From positions 1-59,296 of the forward strand of contig CASDPB010000066.1 in NCBI GenBank assembly GCA_949282305.1: a stretch of 59,296 nt of DNA, in the 5' to 3' direction. Shown here in pieces: positions 26,046-34,540 of the stretch; position 1 is the stretch's first letter; each line of letters begins with the position of its first letter. The position numbers were made by a program, and so were the translations under genes. The notes beneath the pieces were generated by a model. It had not been told where the DNA came from and did not search any database. It saw only the letters and a list, made by a program, of their open reading frames with translations. The stretch is from an uncultured Lentisphaeria bacterium. GTDB lineage: Bacteria; Verrucomicrobiota; Lentisphaeria; Victivallales; UBA1829.

Positions 26046-27227
26046 TCAGCTTTTTTTCTGTCCGTTTGCAAAATATTCCATGAGTTCGGGACGAACCGGC
26101 GGAATATCCATCGGGATGTTGCCGCTGCGCATGGAACGGTGGGCAAGTGCTCCGGCGGCGACAGCGTTCCGCGCGGCGACCGGAGACACGACGGGCGGTC
26201 TGCCGTCGCGGACAAAATCGAAGAAGGCGTTGACGATATTCGGATCGGAACCGCCGTGCCCGCCGTCCGATGCTTTCAGATTGTAGACAATGTCCGGCTC
26301 CCTGCGGGAACCCCGCTGTGTCCAGACATGGATCTGGCAGTCGCCGAAGTCTCCGATGTTTTCCACCCGCCCATGCGTTCCGATGAATGTGTAGTTCCGC
26401 TCGGAGTCCGGCGCATACATGCACTGCTCATACGACGCCTGGACTCCGTTGTCCAGCTGCATCATCACCATGTTGTGATCTTCTACGTCCAGTTTGCCGT
26501 CCAGCCCTTTCAGTTCAAGCGGCGGCCAGCAGTCGGGCTTCCATGAAGCCTTGCGATCCGGCGCCTCTCCCTCCTTCAGGCGTCCGGTCGTGCGGTTGTA
26601 GACGGAGAGTTTACCCATTCCGATGACACGTGCCGTATAACCGCCGGCAAGCCAGTGGATTACGTCAATGTCATGTGCGCCCTTCTGGAGCAGGAGTCCG
26701 TTGCAGGTCTCTTTGCGCGCGCACCAGTGGCGGAAGTAACAGCTTCCGTAGTTGATGAAGTGACGCACCCAGACACACTGGATTTCGCCGATGGCGCCGG
26801 AGTCGATGACCTCTTTCATCTTGAGGATGGACGGCACATAGCGCATGTTATGACCGACGAACAGCTTTGACCCCGTCCGGAAGGCAGTTTCCAGAATCCG
26901 GTCGCACCCTTCGATGGAAAGCGCCATCGGCTTTTCCAGATAGACCGCTTTTCCCGCCTCAAGCGCGGCGACGGCGATTTCCTCATGATACTGGTCGCGA
27001 ACCATTACGCATACGGCATCGACGTCCGGATCGGCGATCAGCTCCTGATACGTCGCATAGAGATGCGCTTTCGAGTCCGGATGTTCCCTGCGGTAAAGTT
27101 CCAGCATGGCGGGATTGCGGTCGCAGACCGCCGTCATCTCCGCTTTGTCCCGCGGATAATTGCATTCGATGAGTGCTGCGCGCAGGGAAAAATCCGCCCC
27201 GATCAGCCCGATACCGGTTTTCTTCAT
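26046..27227 (-). CDS. Gfo/Idh/MocA-family oxidoreductase
   Basis: A 393-residue NAD(P)-dependent sugar or sugar-derivative dehydrogenase. The N-terminal Rossmann domain (about 1-125) ends in the hallmark AVYLEKPMALSIEGCD, whose EKP lysine is catalytic. The C-terminal alpha/beta domain follows, with QKGAHDIDVIHWLAGGYTAR holding the conserved D-x-x-x-W/H pattern. The dinucleotide loop is atypical: GLIGADFSLRAAL in place of G-x-G-x-x-G. The gene overlaps the end of the amidohydrolase gene by 4 bases and is third in an operon after the NagB-like gene. Confidence 0.88.
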   Translation of the reverse strand: MKKTGIGLIGADFSLRAALIECNYPRDKAEMTAVCDRNPAMLELYRREHPDSKAHLYATYQELIADPDVDAVCVMVRDQYHEEIAVAALEAGKAVYLEKPMALSIEGCDRILETAFRTGSKLFVGHNMRYVPSILKMKEVIDSGAIGEIQCVWVRHFINYGSCYFRHWCARKETCNGLLLQKGAHDIDVIHWLAGGYTARVIGMGKLSVYNRTTGRLKEGEAPDRKASWKPDCWPPLELKGLDGKLDVEDHNMVMMQLDNGVQASYEQCMYAPDSERNYTFIGTHGRVENIGDFGDCQIHVWTQRGSRREPDIVYNLKASDGGHGGSDPNIVNAFFDFVRDGRPPVVSPVAARNAVAAGALAHRSMRSGNIPMDIPPVRPELMEYFANGQKKS

Positions 27228-28078
27228 ATTCTGTTTCCTTGTTTTTGCATGAACTGACTGCGGAGCGCGATGGCGTTTCCCCGGAAAAACTTCTCCTGCT
27301 CTTCCGGCAGTCCCCAGCGGTAATACAAACCGCCGACGAACTCGAAGTAGAGTTTCCAGAATTCCGCCAGGCGCAGGGCGCGTTCATTGGACGCCTCAAT
27401 GCCGTAGAACTCGTCGGTTGCGAAATGGAGCTTGTCATTGAAGAACCGCTCCGTTCCGTCGTGAGCCCGGCGGTCCAGCAGCTCCCGAAGCGTATCCACG
27501 GAGCGCAGATAGCCGCTGACGTCGCTGCAGATGTTCCTGTAATAATACAGATTGTGCTGCACTTCCTCCAGAAAGGGATACCCCTGGTGGCCGCCGATGA
27601 TCTGCAGTTCCGGGAACGCCTCCGCGATTCCGGCAAGATGGATCGGGCGCATGTTTTCCGGTCCGAAGGCATGAGGACGCGCCGGATTGTATGGCGTTCC
27701 CTTTGCGATCAGTCCTGTGTGGAAGAGAATCGGCATGCCGAGTTCCTGCGCCCGTTCATAGAGCGGATAATATTTTTCGTGATTGTAAGGCTGAAGCTGC
27801 TTGTAGGGCTTCAGCCCGACGAATCCCATGTCGCGGAGACGGTTGATCTGATCCGGCGTGTCGCGGTCGAGGTCGAGAAACCCGAACGCAAGGAAAAAGC
27901 CGTCGTAGCGCCTGACCGTTTCCAGAAGCTCCTTCTGTTCCGCGAAACGGACGTCCCCGAGGCTGCCCACGCCGGAAAGATCCATCAGCCAGATCTGTTC
28001 AAACACGCCGGATTCGACAATTCTGTCGATCCCCGCCGCGTTGTGCGTCAGATGCGCATGTGCGTCAATGAATTTCAT
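27224..28078 (-). CDS. Amidohydrolase family protein (amidohydrolase_2)
   Basis: A 284-residue TIM-barrel hydrolase starting MKFIDAHAHLTHNAAGIDRI, with the H-x-H metal pair. Later ligands lie in MPILFHTGLIAKG, LQIIGGHQGYPFLEEV and, near the end, KLHFATDEFYG with a candidate catalytic aspartate. It sits between a NagB-like gene (11-base gap) and a Gfo/Idh oxidoreductase (4-base overlap), so it likely acts on a sugar lactone, a deamination product or an N-acyl group of an unusual sugar. The frame is open far upstream into the nagB-like gene, but the ATG at 28078 gives the family start. Confidence 0.8.
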   Translation of the reverse strand: MKFIDAHAHLTHNAAGIDRIVESGVFEQIWLMDLSGVGSLGDVRFAEQKELLETVRRYDGFFLAFGFLDLDRDTPDQINRLRDMGFVGLKPYKQLQPYNHEKYYPLYERAQELGMPILFHTGLIAKGTPYNPARPHAFGPENMRPIHLAGIAEAFPELQIIGGHQGYPFLEEVQHNLYYYRNICSDVSGYLRSVDTLRELLDRRAHDGTERFFNDKLHFATDEFYGIEASNERALRLAEFWKLYFEFVGGLYYRWGLPEEQEKFFRGNAIALRSQFMQKQGNRI

Positions 28079-28089
28079 CGGATGCTCCG

Positions 28090-28941
28090 TCAGATGTTGA
28101 ACTTCGGCGCCGTGGCGGTCTTGAGGTCGGTGACGATCAGCAGGTTTTTGTGGTTTCTCGCATGTGTGACCGGATAGTCGTCGCCGGGCTGTCCGAGCGC
28201 GGCGATGCGGATGATCGTATTTGCCCAGAAGAATTCCTGCGATTCGTTGCGGGTCATGAGCAGCATGCGGCGTGCGGCGAGGCACTGTTTCATTCCCATT
28301 GTGATTGCGCGGCGCGGGAAGTTTTCAAGGTTTCCGCCGACTCCCTTGTGGCGTGTCGAATCAATGGTGCGTGTGAACTCGTTGATCGTGAGGATGCGGG
28401 GATCGGAATCCCTGACGCCCGGCTCCGGTTCATTGAATGCGACGTGCCCGTGGATGCCGATTCCGCCGTAGCAGACTTCGATTCCGCCGGCGTCTTCAAT
28501 CATTTTCGGGAGATCCTTCAGGTTTTCCGGCGTGGGGAAGATGATCTGATCCGCCGGCATGAGAAGGTCGGGGCGGATGCGGTTGAAGAGCAGAGGCCCG
28601 ATCTGCCCGCGGAAACTCAGCGGATGCGTTGCCGGAATGAGCTGATCGTTGTCGTCGCAGTATTCATCCATGAAGAAAAAGCGGACGTTTTTCAGGTTGA
28701 GGTTCAGATAGTTGATCTTTTCCGCCATGATGCGGTAGGGCTGCGTCGGACCGACCGGCATGATGAATGATACAATTTTATCACCCTCGGCGGCTTTCCG
28801 GAACTCCCCGACCATTTCATCCGCGAGAAATTCGTAGACTTCGTCCAGAGTCTCCATGACCTTGAGCTGACCTCTGGATTCTCTGACAAGCTCTTCCACG
28901 GACAGACTCAAAATTCTTCTTACTTCTTCGGAACGGTTCAT
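28090..28941 (-). CDS. Glucosamine-6-phosphate deaminase-like protein (NagB family)
   Basis: A 283-residue sugar-phosphate isomerase/deaminase. The family motifs are FFFMDEYCDD, whose D92 corresponds to NagB Asp72, and GGIGIHGHVAFNEPEPG (about 159-175). In E. coli NagB this motif reads G-G-V-G-N-D-G-H-I-A-F-N-E-P. Here the aspartate (Asp141) is replaced by H164, while the following H166 and E171 are kept. It also carries a 30-residue N-terminal extension compared with NagB. The chemistry may be modified or the substrate a different amino sugar. It is first in an operon divergent from an AraC regulator. Confidence 0.8.
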   Translation of the reverse strand: MNRSEEVRRILSLSVEELVRESRGQLKVMETLDEVYEFLADEMVGEFRKAAEGDKIVSFIMPVGPTQPYRIMAEKINYLNLNLKNVRFFFMDEYCDDNDQLIPATHPLSFRGQIGPLLFNRIRPDLLMPADQIIFPTPENLKDLPKMIEDAGGIEVCYGGIGIHGHVAFNEPEPGVRDSDPRILTINEFTRTIDSTRHKGVGGNLENFPRRAITMGMKQCLAARRMLLMTRNESQEFFWANTIIRIAALGQPGDDYPVTHARNHKNLLIVTDLKTATAPKFNI

Positions 28942-29078
28942 ACTGTTGCCCTTTCATTTGTTTTTTTTGCAAGTGCATGAGTTCTCCTGTTGCAATTATA
29001 TTATAGGCGTATATTTTAAGAAGAGAAATAATATTTTTGACGCATTTTTATCACAAATGATGCAAAAGGTGGAAAAAC
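28942..29078. promoter_or_regulatory. Divergent control region between nagB-like operon and AraC gene
   Basis: A 137-base A/T-rich gap. The minus strand has TATAAT at 29000-29005 with only a poor -35, as expected of an activator-dependent promoter. The plus strand has TTGCAA (28990-28995), a 16-base spacer and TATTTT (29012-29017). The neighbouring AraC protein is the natural candidate to bind here. Confidence 0.45.
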
Positions 29079-29903
29079 ATGGGAAAAATCAAGATCATCA
29101 GCCGTCCGGACCCGAATAAACTGCCGGATTTCCAGCTTCCGCTGCATGTGCGTTCCGTAGGGTGCAATGAAAGTGACTGCGGATGGAGTGAATGTGTCGC
29201 CGGCGGGAAAAAGCTCTTCGTGCAACTCTTCTGGACACTGAAGGGCAGCGGGGAGATCACGCTTCCGGACCGTAAAATCATTACGCGGGAGGGAGAGGTT
29301 TTTTATCATCTGCCCGGGGAGGAGCACCGGCACAGGACGCTGGGGAAACAATGGCACTATTACTGGTTCACGTTTGACGGCGCGGGCGCGGCGGATTTTA
29401 TCACGTCCTACGGCTACGGACGCGATTCCCGTTATGCCGGAGAATGTCCGGTCAAACTCTTTCTGGAACTGGAACTCCTGCTCCGGGAACGCACGCCGTA
29501 TGCGCAGAGACATGCCGTATCCGTCGCGGCGGAGATTCTGGCGCTTGCCGGAGGCAGGTTCAGCGACAAGGCAAGCCGGGATGTGGTCAGGCGGTTCATT
29601 GATATTGCGCAGGAATCCGCCTCGGATATCCGGCTGAGCGCCACCGGTCTGGCGAAGGAGCTTGGCGTGCACCGGACGACGCTCAACCGCATCTTCCTCC
29701 AGGAAATGGGGATGACGCCCGGCAGCTACCTGCAGGAACAGCGGATTCAACATGCGCTGTCCCTGCTGCGGGAGACGGAACTTCCGATCAAGGCGATTGC
29801 CTCGGAATGCGGGATGCCGCACACCAGCTATTTCTGCCGCCTGATACGGAAAGCGACGGGCTTTACTCCCGCCGGTTATCGGAAACAGGGCGGTGTGGAT
29901 TGA
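29079..29903 (+). CDS. AraC-family transcriptional regulator
   Basis: A 274-residue regulator. The cupin-like N-terminal domain (about 30-110) includes GSGEITLPDRKIITREGEVF and YHLPGEEHRHRTLGKQWHYY. The C-terminal AraC domain (about 170-270) has LSATGLAKELGVHRTTLNRI and LPIKAIASECGMPHTSYFCR, the two helix-turn-helix units. AAAGGTGG lies just before the ATG. Its divergent position next to the NagB-like, amidohydrolase and oxidoreductase operon suggests it controls that operon in response to a sugar. Confidence 0.9.
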   Translation: MGKIKIISRPDPNKLPDFQLPLHVRSVGCNESDCGWSECVAGGKKLFVQLFWTLKGSGEITLPDRKIITREGEVFYHLPGEEHRHRTLGKQWHYYWFTFDGAGAADFITSYGYGRDSRYAGECPVKLFLELELLLRERTPYAQRHAVSVAAEILALAGGRFSDKASRDVVRRFIDIAQESASDIRLSATGLAKELGVHRTTLNRIFLQEMGMTPGSYLQEQRIQHALSLLRETELPIKAIASECGMPHTSYFCRLIRKATGFTPAGYRKQGGVD

Positions 29904-29936
29904 AAGTTTCCCCGCGCGGACAGGAGGAAACTGCGC

Positions 29937-29968
29937 AAAAAAACACCCCCGCCGCAGGGCAGGGGTGT
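29937..29968 (-). terminator. Terminator of the phosphohexomutase gene
   Basis: On the minus strand ACACCCC and GGGGTGT form a 7-bp stem around a 12-base GC-rich loop, followed by TTTTTTT. It lies 37 bases past the stop at 30006. Confidence 0.8.
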
Positions 29969-30005
29969 CGGAAATACAGAGCAATTCGGAACGTCAGGCG
30001 ACGGG

Positions 30006-31331
30006 TCAGCCTCTGATGATTTTCAGAAGTTCGTCACGCTTCTCTTCCATCGTCTCTTTGTCCTTGGCTTCGACGATGAGGCGGAGGAGCGGCTCCGTAT
30101 TGGAGGAGCGGACATTGAACCACCAGTTGGAATATTCCGTGGAAATGCCGTCGAGCTCGAACATGTGCCCGTCGGAGTATTTGGTTCTGATCCGGTCGAG
30201 AATCGGCTTCACGTCGGCGACTTTGGAGTTGATCTCGCCGCTGGAGAAATATTTGCGGAGCGGGGCGACCAGTTCGCTGACCGGCTTTTTCCTGCGGCAG
30301 ATGAGATTTGCCAGTTTGATCATGGCGAGTCCCTGGGATTCCGCCACGTAGTTTTCCTTGAAATAGTAGTGACCGGAGAGTTCGCCGGCGAAAACGGCTC
30401 CGTATTCCCGCATCTGCGCTTTGATGAAAGCGTGTCCGACTCGGGACATGATCGGCTTGCCGCCGTTCTCCTGAATACATTCCTTGACCGCCCAGCTGCT
30501 GCGGAGGTCGTAAAGAATCGGAACGGTGCCCTGTCCCTTTTCGGAAAGGATGTCCTGTGCAATCAAGGCAGTGAAGAGATCCATCGGAATGATCTCGCCC
30601 TTGTCGTCTACGAATCCGCAGCGGTCGGCGTCGCCGTCGAATCCCGCGCCGAAATCCGCGCCGACTTCCACGACTTTTGCGCGGAGGGCGTTCAAGGTGT
30701 CCGTATGAAGCGGGTTTGCCTCATGATTCGGGAAGGTGCCGTCCAGCTTTTTGTAGAGCGGAATGATCTCGAAGAGGTCTTCGATTCCCCCGATTTCGTA
30801 GGAGCCCATGGCGTTGGCGTAGTCCACGACGACTTTGAGCTTGCGGTCCATTTTCGCGTGGGAGCGGAGAAACTCTCCGTATTCCCTGCCGATGTCATAG
30901 GAGGAAATCGTGCCGGTGCGTTCCGCTTTCGGCCATTCATTCCTGGCGACGAGATTTTCAATGTCGGCGATGCCTGTTGCGCCGCTGATCGGAACTGCCT
31001 GCTGACGGCAGATTTTGAATCCGTTCCATTCCGCGGTATTGTGGGAAGCTGTGATCATGATGCTGGCATCCGCGCCGAGCTTGCCGTTTGCATGATAAGA
31101 CATCGGCGTCGAGCACATGCCGAGGTCAATGACGTCCGCGCCCTGTTCCGTAATGCCTTTTGCGAGTGCGTTGAAGAGCGGGAATGAATGCGGGCGCATG
31201 TCTCTGCCGACCACGACCTTTTTTGCTTTCAGGAACACAACGACTGCTCTGCCGATTCTCTCGGCAATATTCTCGTCCAGCTGCTCCGGATAGACGCCAC
31301 GGATATCGTAGGCTTTGAAAATTCCTGACAT
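30006..31331 (-). CDS. Phosphomannomutase/phosphoglucomutase
   Basis: A 441-residue alpha-D-phosphohexomutase that interconverts hexose 1- and 6-phosphates for polysaccharide and lipopolysaccharide precursors. Signatures are the N-terminal FKAYDIRGVYPEQLDENIA, the active-site phosphoserine loop IMITASHNTAEWNG, the metal-binding GAGFDGDADRCGFVD, and FAGELSGHYYF of the sugar-binding loop. The C-terminal phosphate-binding part has WWFNVRSSNTEPLLRL. It is close to ManB/AlgC. AAGGAG lies before the ATG at 31331. A possible promoter TTGACA (minus, 31390-31395) lies about 60 bases upstream. Confidence 0.93.
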   Translation of the reverse strand: MSGIFKAYDIRGVYPEQLDENIAERIGRAVVVFLKAKKVVVGRDMRPHSFPLFNALAKGITEQGADVIDLGMCSTPMSYHANGKLGADASIMITASHNTAEWNGFKICRQQAVPISGATGIADIENLVARNEWPKAERTGTISSYDIGREYGEFLRSHAKMDRKLKVVVDYANAMGSYEIGGIEDLFEIIPLYKKLDGTFPNHEANPLHTDTLNALRAKVVEVGADFGAGFDGDADRCGFVDDKGEIIPMDLFTALIAQDILSEKGQGTVPILYDLRSSWAVKECIQENGGKPIMSRVGHAFIKAQMREYGAVFAGELSGHYYFKENYVAESQGLAMIKLANLICRRKKPVSELVAPLRKYFSSGEINSKVADVKPILDRIRTKYSDGHMFELDGISTEYSNWWFNVRSSNTEPLLRLIVEAKDKETMEEKRDELLKIIRG

Positions 31332-31516
31332 GATACATCTCCTTATGAAATTCAAATTGAATAAGTAACTTACTGTCAAAGTCTTTCATTGTCAAGAGGA
31401 GGGAATGAGATTAAACGTGAAATAAATGAAAGGCGTGTCGCCGGATGAAAATCTTCCCACAAAGCAGAGGGAAATTACTATATTAGTTATTTTTAAGCGT
31501 AAACCTGCATATTTAT

Positions 31517-31549
31517 CGCATAAAAAAGCTGAACTTTGCATTTTATGCG
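31517..31549 (+). promoter_or_regulatory. Inverted repeat (putative operator) before the symporter
   Basis: CGCATAAAA (31517-31525) and TTTTATGCG (31541-31549) are perfectly complementary 9-base arms with 24-base periodicity, and the right arm touches the -35 box. A very similar repeat precedes the lacI-type gene at 34389-34423. This suggests one regulator acting at both sites, most likely the LacI-family protein itself. Confidence 0.55.
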
Positions 31550-31577
31550 TTGACATACCGCTGTTCCTTGTTATATT
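31550..31577 (+). promoter_or_regulatory. Symporter promoter
   Basis: TTGACA (31550-31555), a 16-base spacer and TATATT (31572-31577). The -35 box is a perfect consensus match and adjoins the putative operator. Confidence 0.65.
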
Positions 31578-31771
31578 GTCCGAATGGCTGGGCGGATACA
31601 GATACATGCTGTAACGTTGAATTAAAAAACTATGTTTGCAACCAATTAAAATAAGGACGGATAAAAGTATTATCATGAAGAAAAACGACTCCACATGACG
31701 GAACCGGTCGCAGGACAAGGGGGGTATCATAGAAAAAAGAGAGTGTAAAATAAGGGTAGATAAGGTTTTTT

Positions 31772-34090
31772 ATGTTTTGGCTGGACTGGATTATTGTAGT
31801 CATTCCGTTGCTGGTCGTTCTGGCAATCGGATTGAAATCTCAGAAATATGTGAAAAGCGTCGCCGACTTTCTGGCGGCGGGTCGTGTTGCCGGGCGTTAT
31901 GTGATCTGCGTTGCCAGCGGTGAAGCCGGGATGGGGTTGATTTCACTGGTGGCAATGTGGGAAATGTACTATACCTGCGGATTCGCAGTCAGTTTCTGGA
32001 GTGCGATTTCGGCTCCGCTGGCGCTGATCTTCGGATTGACCGGTTTCTGTATTTACCGTTTCCGTGAAACCAAGGCGATGACGATGGGGCAGTTCTTCGA
32101 GATCCGCTACAACCGGGCGTTCCGTATTTTTGCCGCTGTCCTCCAGTCCATTTCCGGTGTGATCAACTACGCTATCTTCCCTGCCGTCGGCGCACGCTGC
32201 ATGATGTATTTCCTGGATCTGCCGGTGCATTTTTACATCTGCGGCTGGAGATTTTCCACGTTCGGACTTCTGATGCTCTTCTTCCTCGGTCTGGCTGTCT
32301 GGATCGTGACCATGGGCGGGCAGATCACCATCATGGTTACGGACTGCGTGCAGGGGCTTGTCTCCTATCCGCTGTATGCCATCATCGTCGCTTATATTTT
32401 CTACCGTTTCTCCTGGAATGGCGAAATGGTGCCGGCTTTGATGAACCGGGCTCCCGGCGAGAGTATGCTGAATCCCTATGACATTGAAAATATGCGGGAC
32501 TTCAATCTGTTCTACGTGTTTGTCGGTATCTTCAGCACGATATTCAACCGCATGGCATGGAGCGGCACACAGGGTTACAATGCAGCCGCCGCCAATGCGC
32601 ATGAACAGAAAATGGGCGGTCTTCTCGGAACATGGCGCGCCGGTTTTTCCACCATGATGATCGTCCTGCTGGCTGTTGCCGGATATACCTACATGAATCA
32701 TATCGACTTCAAGAAAGATTCCGACAAGGTTCACAGGCAGCTTACGGCAAAGACCATGGAGGAGATTGCGTATGAACAGCCTTACGCCGGAATCCGCAAT
32801 GACGTCGAGACTCTGACGGAAACGGGCACTGTCACTCCCGCTCTGAAGGAAATTCTGGCGCAGGACAAAAAATTTGATCTCAGCAAACCGTTGGATCCTT
32901 CCCAGTACAGAGAGGCCGCCCAGGCGGCTGTCGCCACTGTTGACAAGGGAAAAGCGCAGACGATCGGAACAATTTACCATCAGATGCTGGTTCCGGTTGC
33001 ATTGCGTGAAATGCTTCCGATAGGAATGACGGGCGTGCTTTGCGCTCTGCTGATCTTCCTGATGCTTTCCACGGATACGACTTACATGCACTCGTGGGGC
33101 AGCATTATTGTGCAGGACATTATTCTGCCTCTCAGAAAGAAACCGTTTACTCCGAAGCAGCAGTTGAATCTGCTGCGTCTGATTATCGCCGGCGTTGCCG
33201 CATTTGCATTCCTGTTTTCGTTCTTCTTTGCACAGATGGACTACATTCTGATGTTCTTTGCCATTACCGGCGCGATCTGGCTGGGCGGTGCCGGACCCGT
33301 GATTGTCTTCGGGCTTTACTGGAAGCGCGGAACGACTTCAGGAGCTTTTGCAGCCCTGATTTCCGGTTCTTTCCTTGCCGTTGCCGGTATTATCTGCCAG
33401 CAGACATGGGCGAAATACATTTATCCGTTCCTGGTTGATATGGGCTGGGTGGACTCCGTTGCGTGGTTCTTCCATACTGTTTCGGCGCCCTTCAATCCCT
33501 ATATTGTCTGGGAGGTCGCGCCGAACAAGTTCCCCGTGAACTCGCAGGAAATCTACTTCATCGCGATGGTTCTTGCGATTGTCCTCTATATCGGTTTTTC
33601 TCTGATGACCTGCCGCAAACCGTTCAACCTGGACCGCATGCTGCACCGCGGCGCTTATGCCACCGAGGGACAGACCCTTGAGAAGGTTCCGTGGAACAGA
33701 CACACGCTCATTCCGAAACTGCTTGGCATCGACGCGAACTATACCCGCGGCGACAAGATTCTCGCATGGAGCGTATTCCTCTGGTCTTTCGGATGGAGCT
33801 TTATGCTTTGCTTTGTCGTGGTTGTGGTCTGGAACGCCTTCTATGAATGGCCGGATTCCTGGTGGTCGGTTCAGTTCTACATTACCAACCTGCTTGTTCC
33901 CGGCATTGTGGCTGTGGTTTCCACGATCTGGTTCTCCATCGGCGGTTCAGTGGATCTTTACAGACTGTTCCAGAGACTGAAGGACAAAGAGGAAAATGAT
34001 CTTGACGACGGACGCGTGATCGGCAATGTTTCCGCCGCGGACCTTGCTCTTGTGGAAAAAGTCGAGGATTCCGCAGCAGAGAAGAAATAA
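31772..34090 (+). CDS. Sodium:solute symporter family protein, long form
   Basis: A 772-residue member of the SSS family, predicted to import a small solute (sugar, sialic acid, amino acid or similar) with Na+. The core helices start with FWLDWIIVVIPLLVVLAIGL. KSVADFLAAGRVAGRYVICV is the family's early motif. SLVAMWEMYYTCGF and later helices such as LLIFLMLSTDTTYMHSWGSI fit as well. It is longer than the usual 450-600 residues because of a hydrophilic insert at about 310-410 between membrane segments and an extended C-terminal tail. It leads the locus that also has the LacI regulator, a pseudopilin and a GH50-like enzyme. Confidence 0.85.
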   Translation: MFWLDWIIVVIPLLVVLAIGLKSQKYVKSVADFLAAGRVAGRYVICVASGEAGMGLISLVAMWEMYYTCGFAVSFWSAISAPLALIFGLTGFCIYRFRETKAMTMGQFFEIRYNRAFRIFAAVLQSISGVINYAIFPAVGARCMMYFLDLPVHFYICGWRFSTFGLLMLFFLGLAVWIVTMGGQITIMVTDCVQGLVSYPLYAIIVAYIFYRFSWNGEMVPALMNRAPGESMLNPYDIENMRDFNLFYVFVGIFSTIFNRMAWSGTQGYNAAAANAHEQKMGGLLGTWRAGFSTMMIVLLAVAGYTYMNHIDFKKDSDKVHRQLTAKTMEEIAYEQPYAGIRNDVETLTETGTVTPALKEILAQDKKFDLSKPLDPSQYREAAQAAVATVDKGKAQTIGTIYHQMLVPVALREMLPIGMTGVLCALLIFLMLSTDTTYMHSWGSIIVQDIILPLRKKPFTPKQQLNLLRLIIAGVAAFAFLFSFFFAQMDYILMFFAITGAIWLGGAGPVIVFGLYWKRGTTSGAFAALISGSFLAVAGIICQQTWAKYIYPFLVDMGWVDSVAWFFHTVSAPFNPYIVWEVAPNKFPVNSQEIYFIAMVLAIVLYIGFSLMTCRKPFNLDRMLHRGAYATEGQTLEKVPWNRHTLIPKLLGIDANYTRGDKILAWSVFLWSFGWSFMLCFVVVVVWNAFYEWPDSWWSVQFYITNLLVPGIVAVVSTIWFSIGGSVDLYRLFQRLKDKEENDLDDGRVIGNVSAADLALVEKVEDSAAEKK

Positions 34091-34130
34091 GAACATATCT
34101 CATTCATGTGCCCTGTTTCCGCAGGGCATG

Positions 34131-34170
34131 AAAAAACAGGAGCCGGCAACTGCCTTCTCCTGTTTTTTTT
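34131..34170 (+). terminator. Symporter terminator
   Basis: AAAAAACAGGAG (34131-34142) pairs with CTCCTGTTTTTT, and the stem is followed by further T residues up to 34170. A smaller stem (GCCCTG with CAGGGC) precedes it. It lies 40 bases after the stop codon. The DNA from 34171 to 34380 holds no gene that I can see. Confidence 0.85.
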
Positions 34171-34388
34171 GCTTTCCTCTGAATCAGGATTTGTCTCCGA
34201 TGTCGTGATGCTCCTCCGCATTGCGCAGAGAGAATCATGCAGGATTCTCATGGCCGCGATTCTGCGGAAATACCGGACGCAGCATGCAAAATGAAACCTT
34301 CCGGCTTCCTGTATGCTTTGTTCCGTGGTACTTCCTTTCACTTCTTTCGTTTTTTTTCGTTTTCCCCAGTCAGTCAGCTTTATATTTT

Positions 34389-34423
34389 ACGCAAAAATTG
34401 CATAAAATACTTAATTTTTGCGT
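34389..34423 (+). promoter_or_regulatory. Inverted repeat (putative operator) before the lacI-type gene
   Basis: ACGCAAAAAT (34389-34398) and ATTTTTGCGT (34414-34423) are perfect 10-base arms with 25-base periodicity. A TGCATAAAA half-site like that of the symporter operator lies between them. The repeat ends 9 bases before the -35 box. Confidence 0.55.
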
Positions 34424-34432
34424 TTGCAGGTA

Positions 34433-34460
34433 TTGACATTATCGAAAAATACAATATAAT
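34433..34460 (+). promoter_or_regulatory. lacI-type gene promoter
   Basis: TTGACA (34433-34438), a 16-base spacer and TATAAT (34455-34460): both boxes are exact sigma-70 consensus. A strong promoter like this for a repressor gene suggests autoregulation through the adjacent inverted repeat. Confidence 0.7.
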
Positions 34461-34540
34461 TTAGAGTATCGTCCGTATGATTTTTTATTTCGACATGGTA
34501 TGGAAAGTGGATTTGTTTCTGTAGAATGGAGAGGGACATT

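Larger units (their letters stand above)
31332..31771. other. Long intergenic region with symporter promoter and operator
   Basis: A 440-base gap between divergent genes. The left part is A/T-rich with a candidate minus-strand promoter for the phosphohexomutase. The centre holds a strong plus-strand promoter with an inverted repeat (31517-31577). About 190 bases of leader then run to the symporter ATG. I see no gene or recognisable riboswitch in this leader. Confidence 0.6.

Noticed and set aside
34171-34380. Possible small gene between the symporter terminator and the lacI operator
   Set aside because: Short frames lack ribosome binding sites and protein-like composition.
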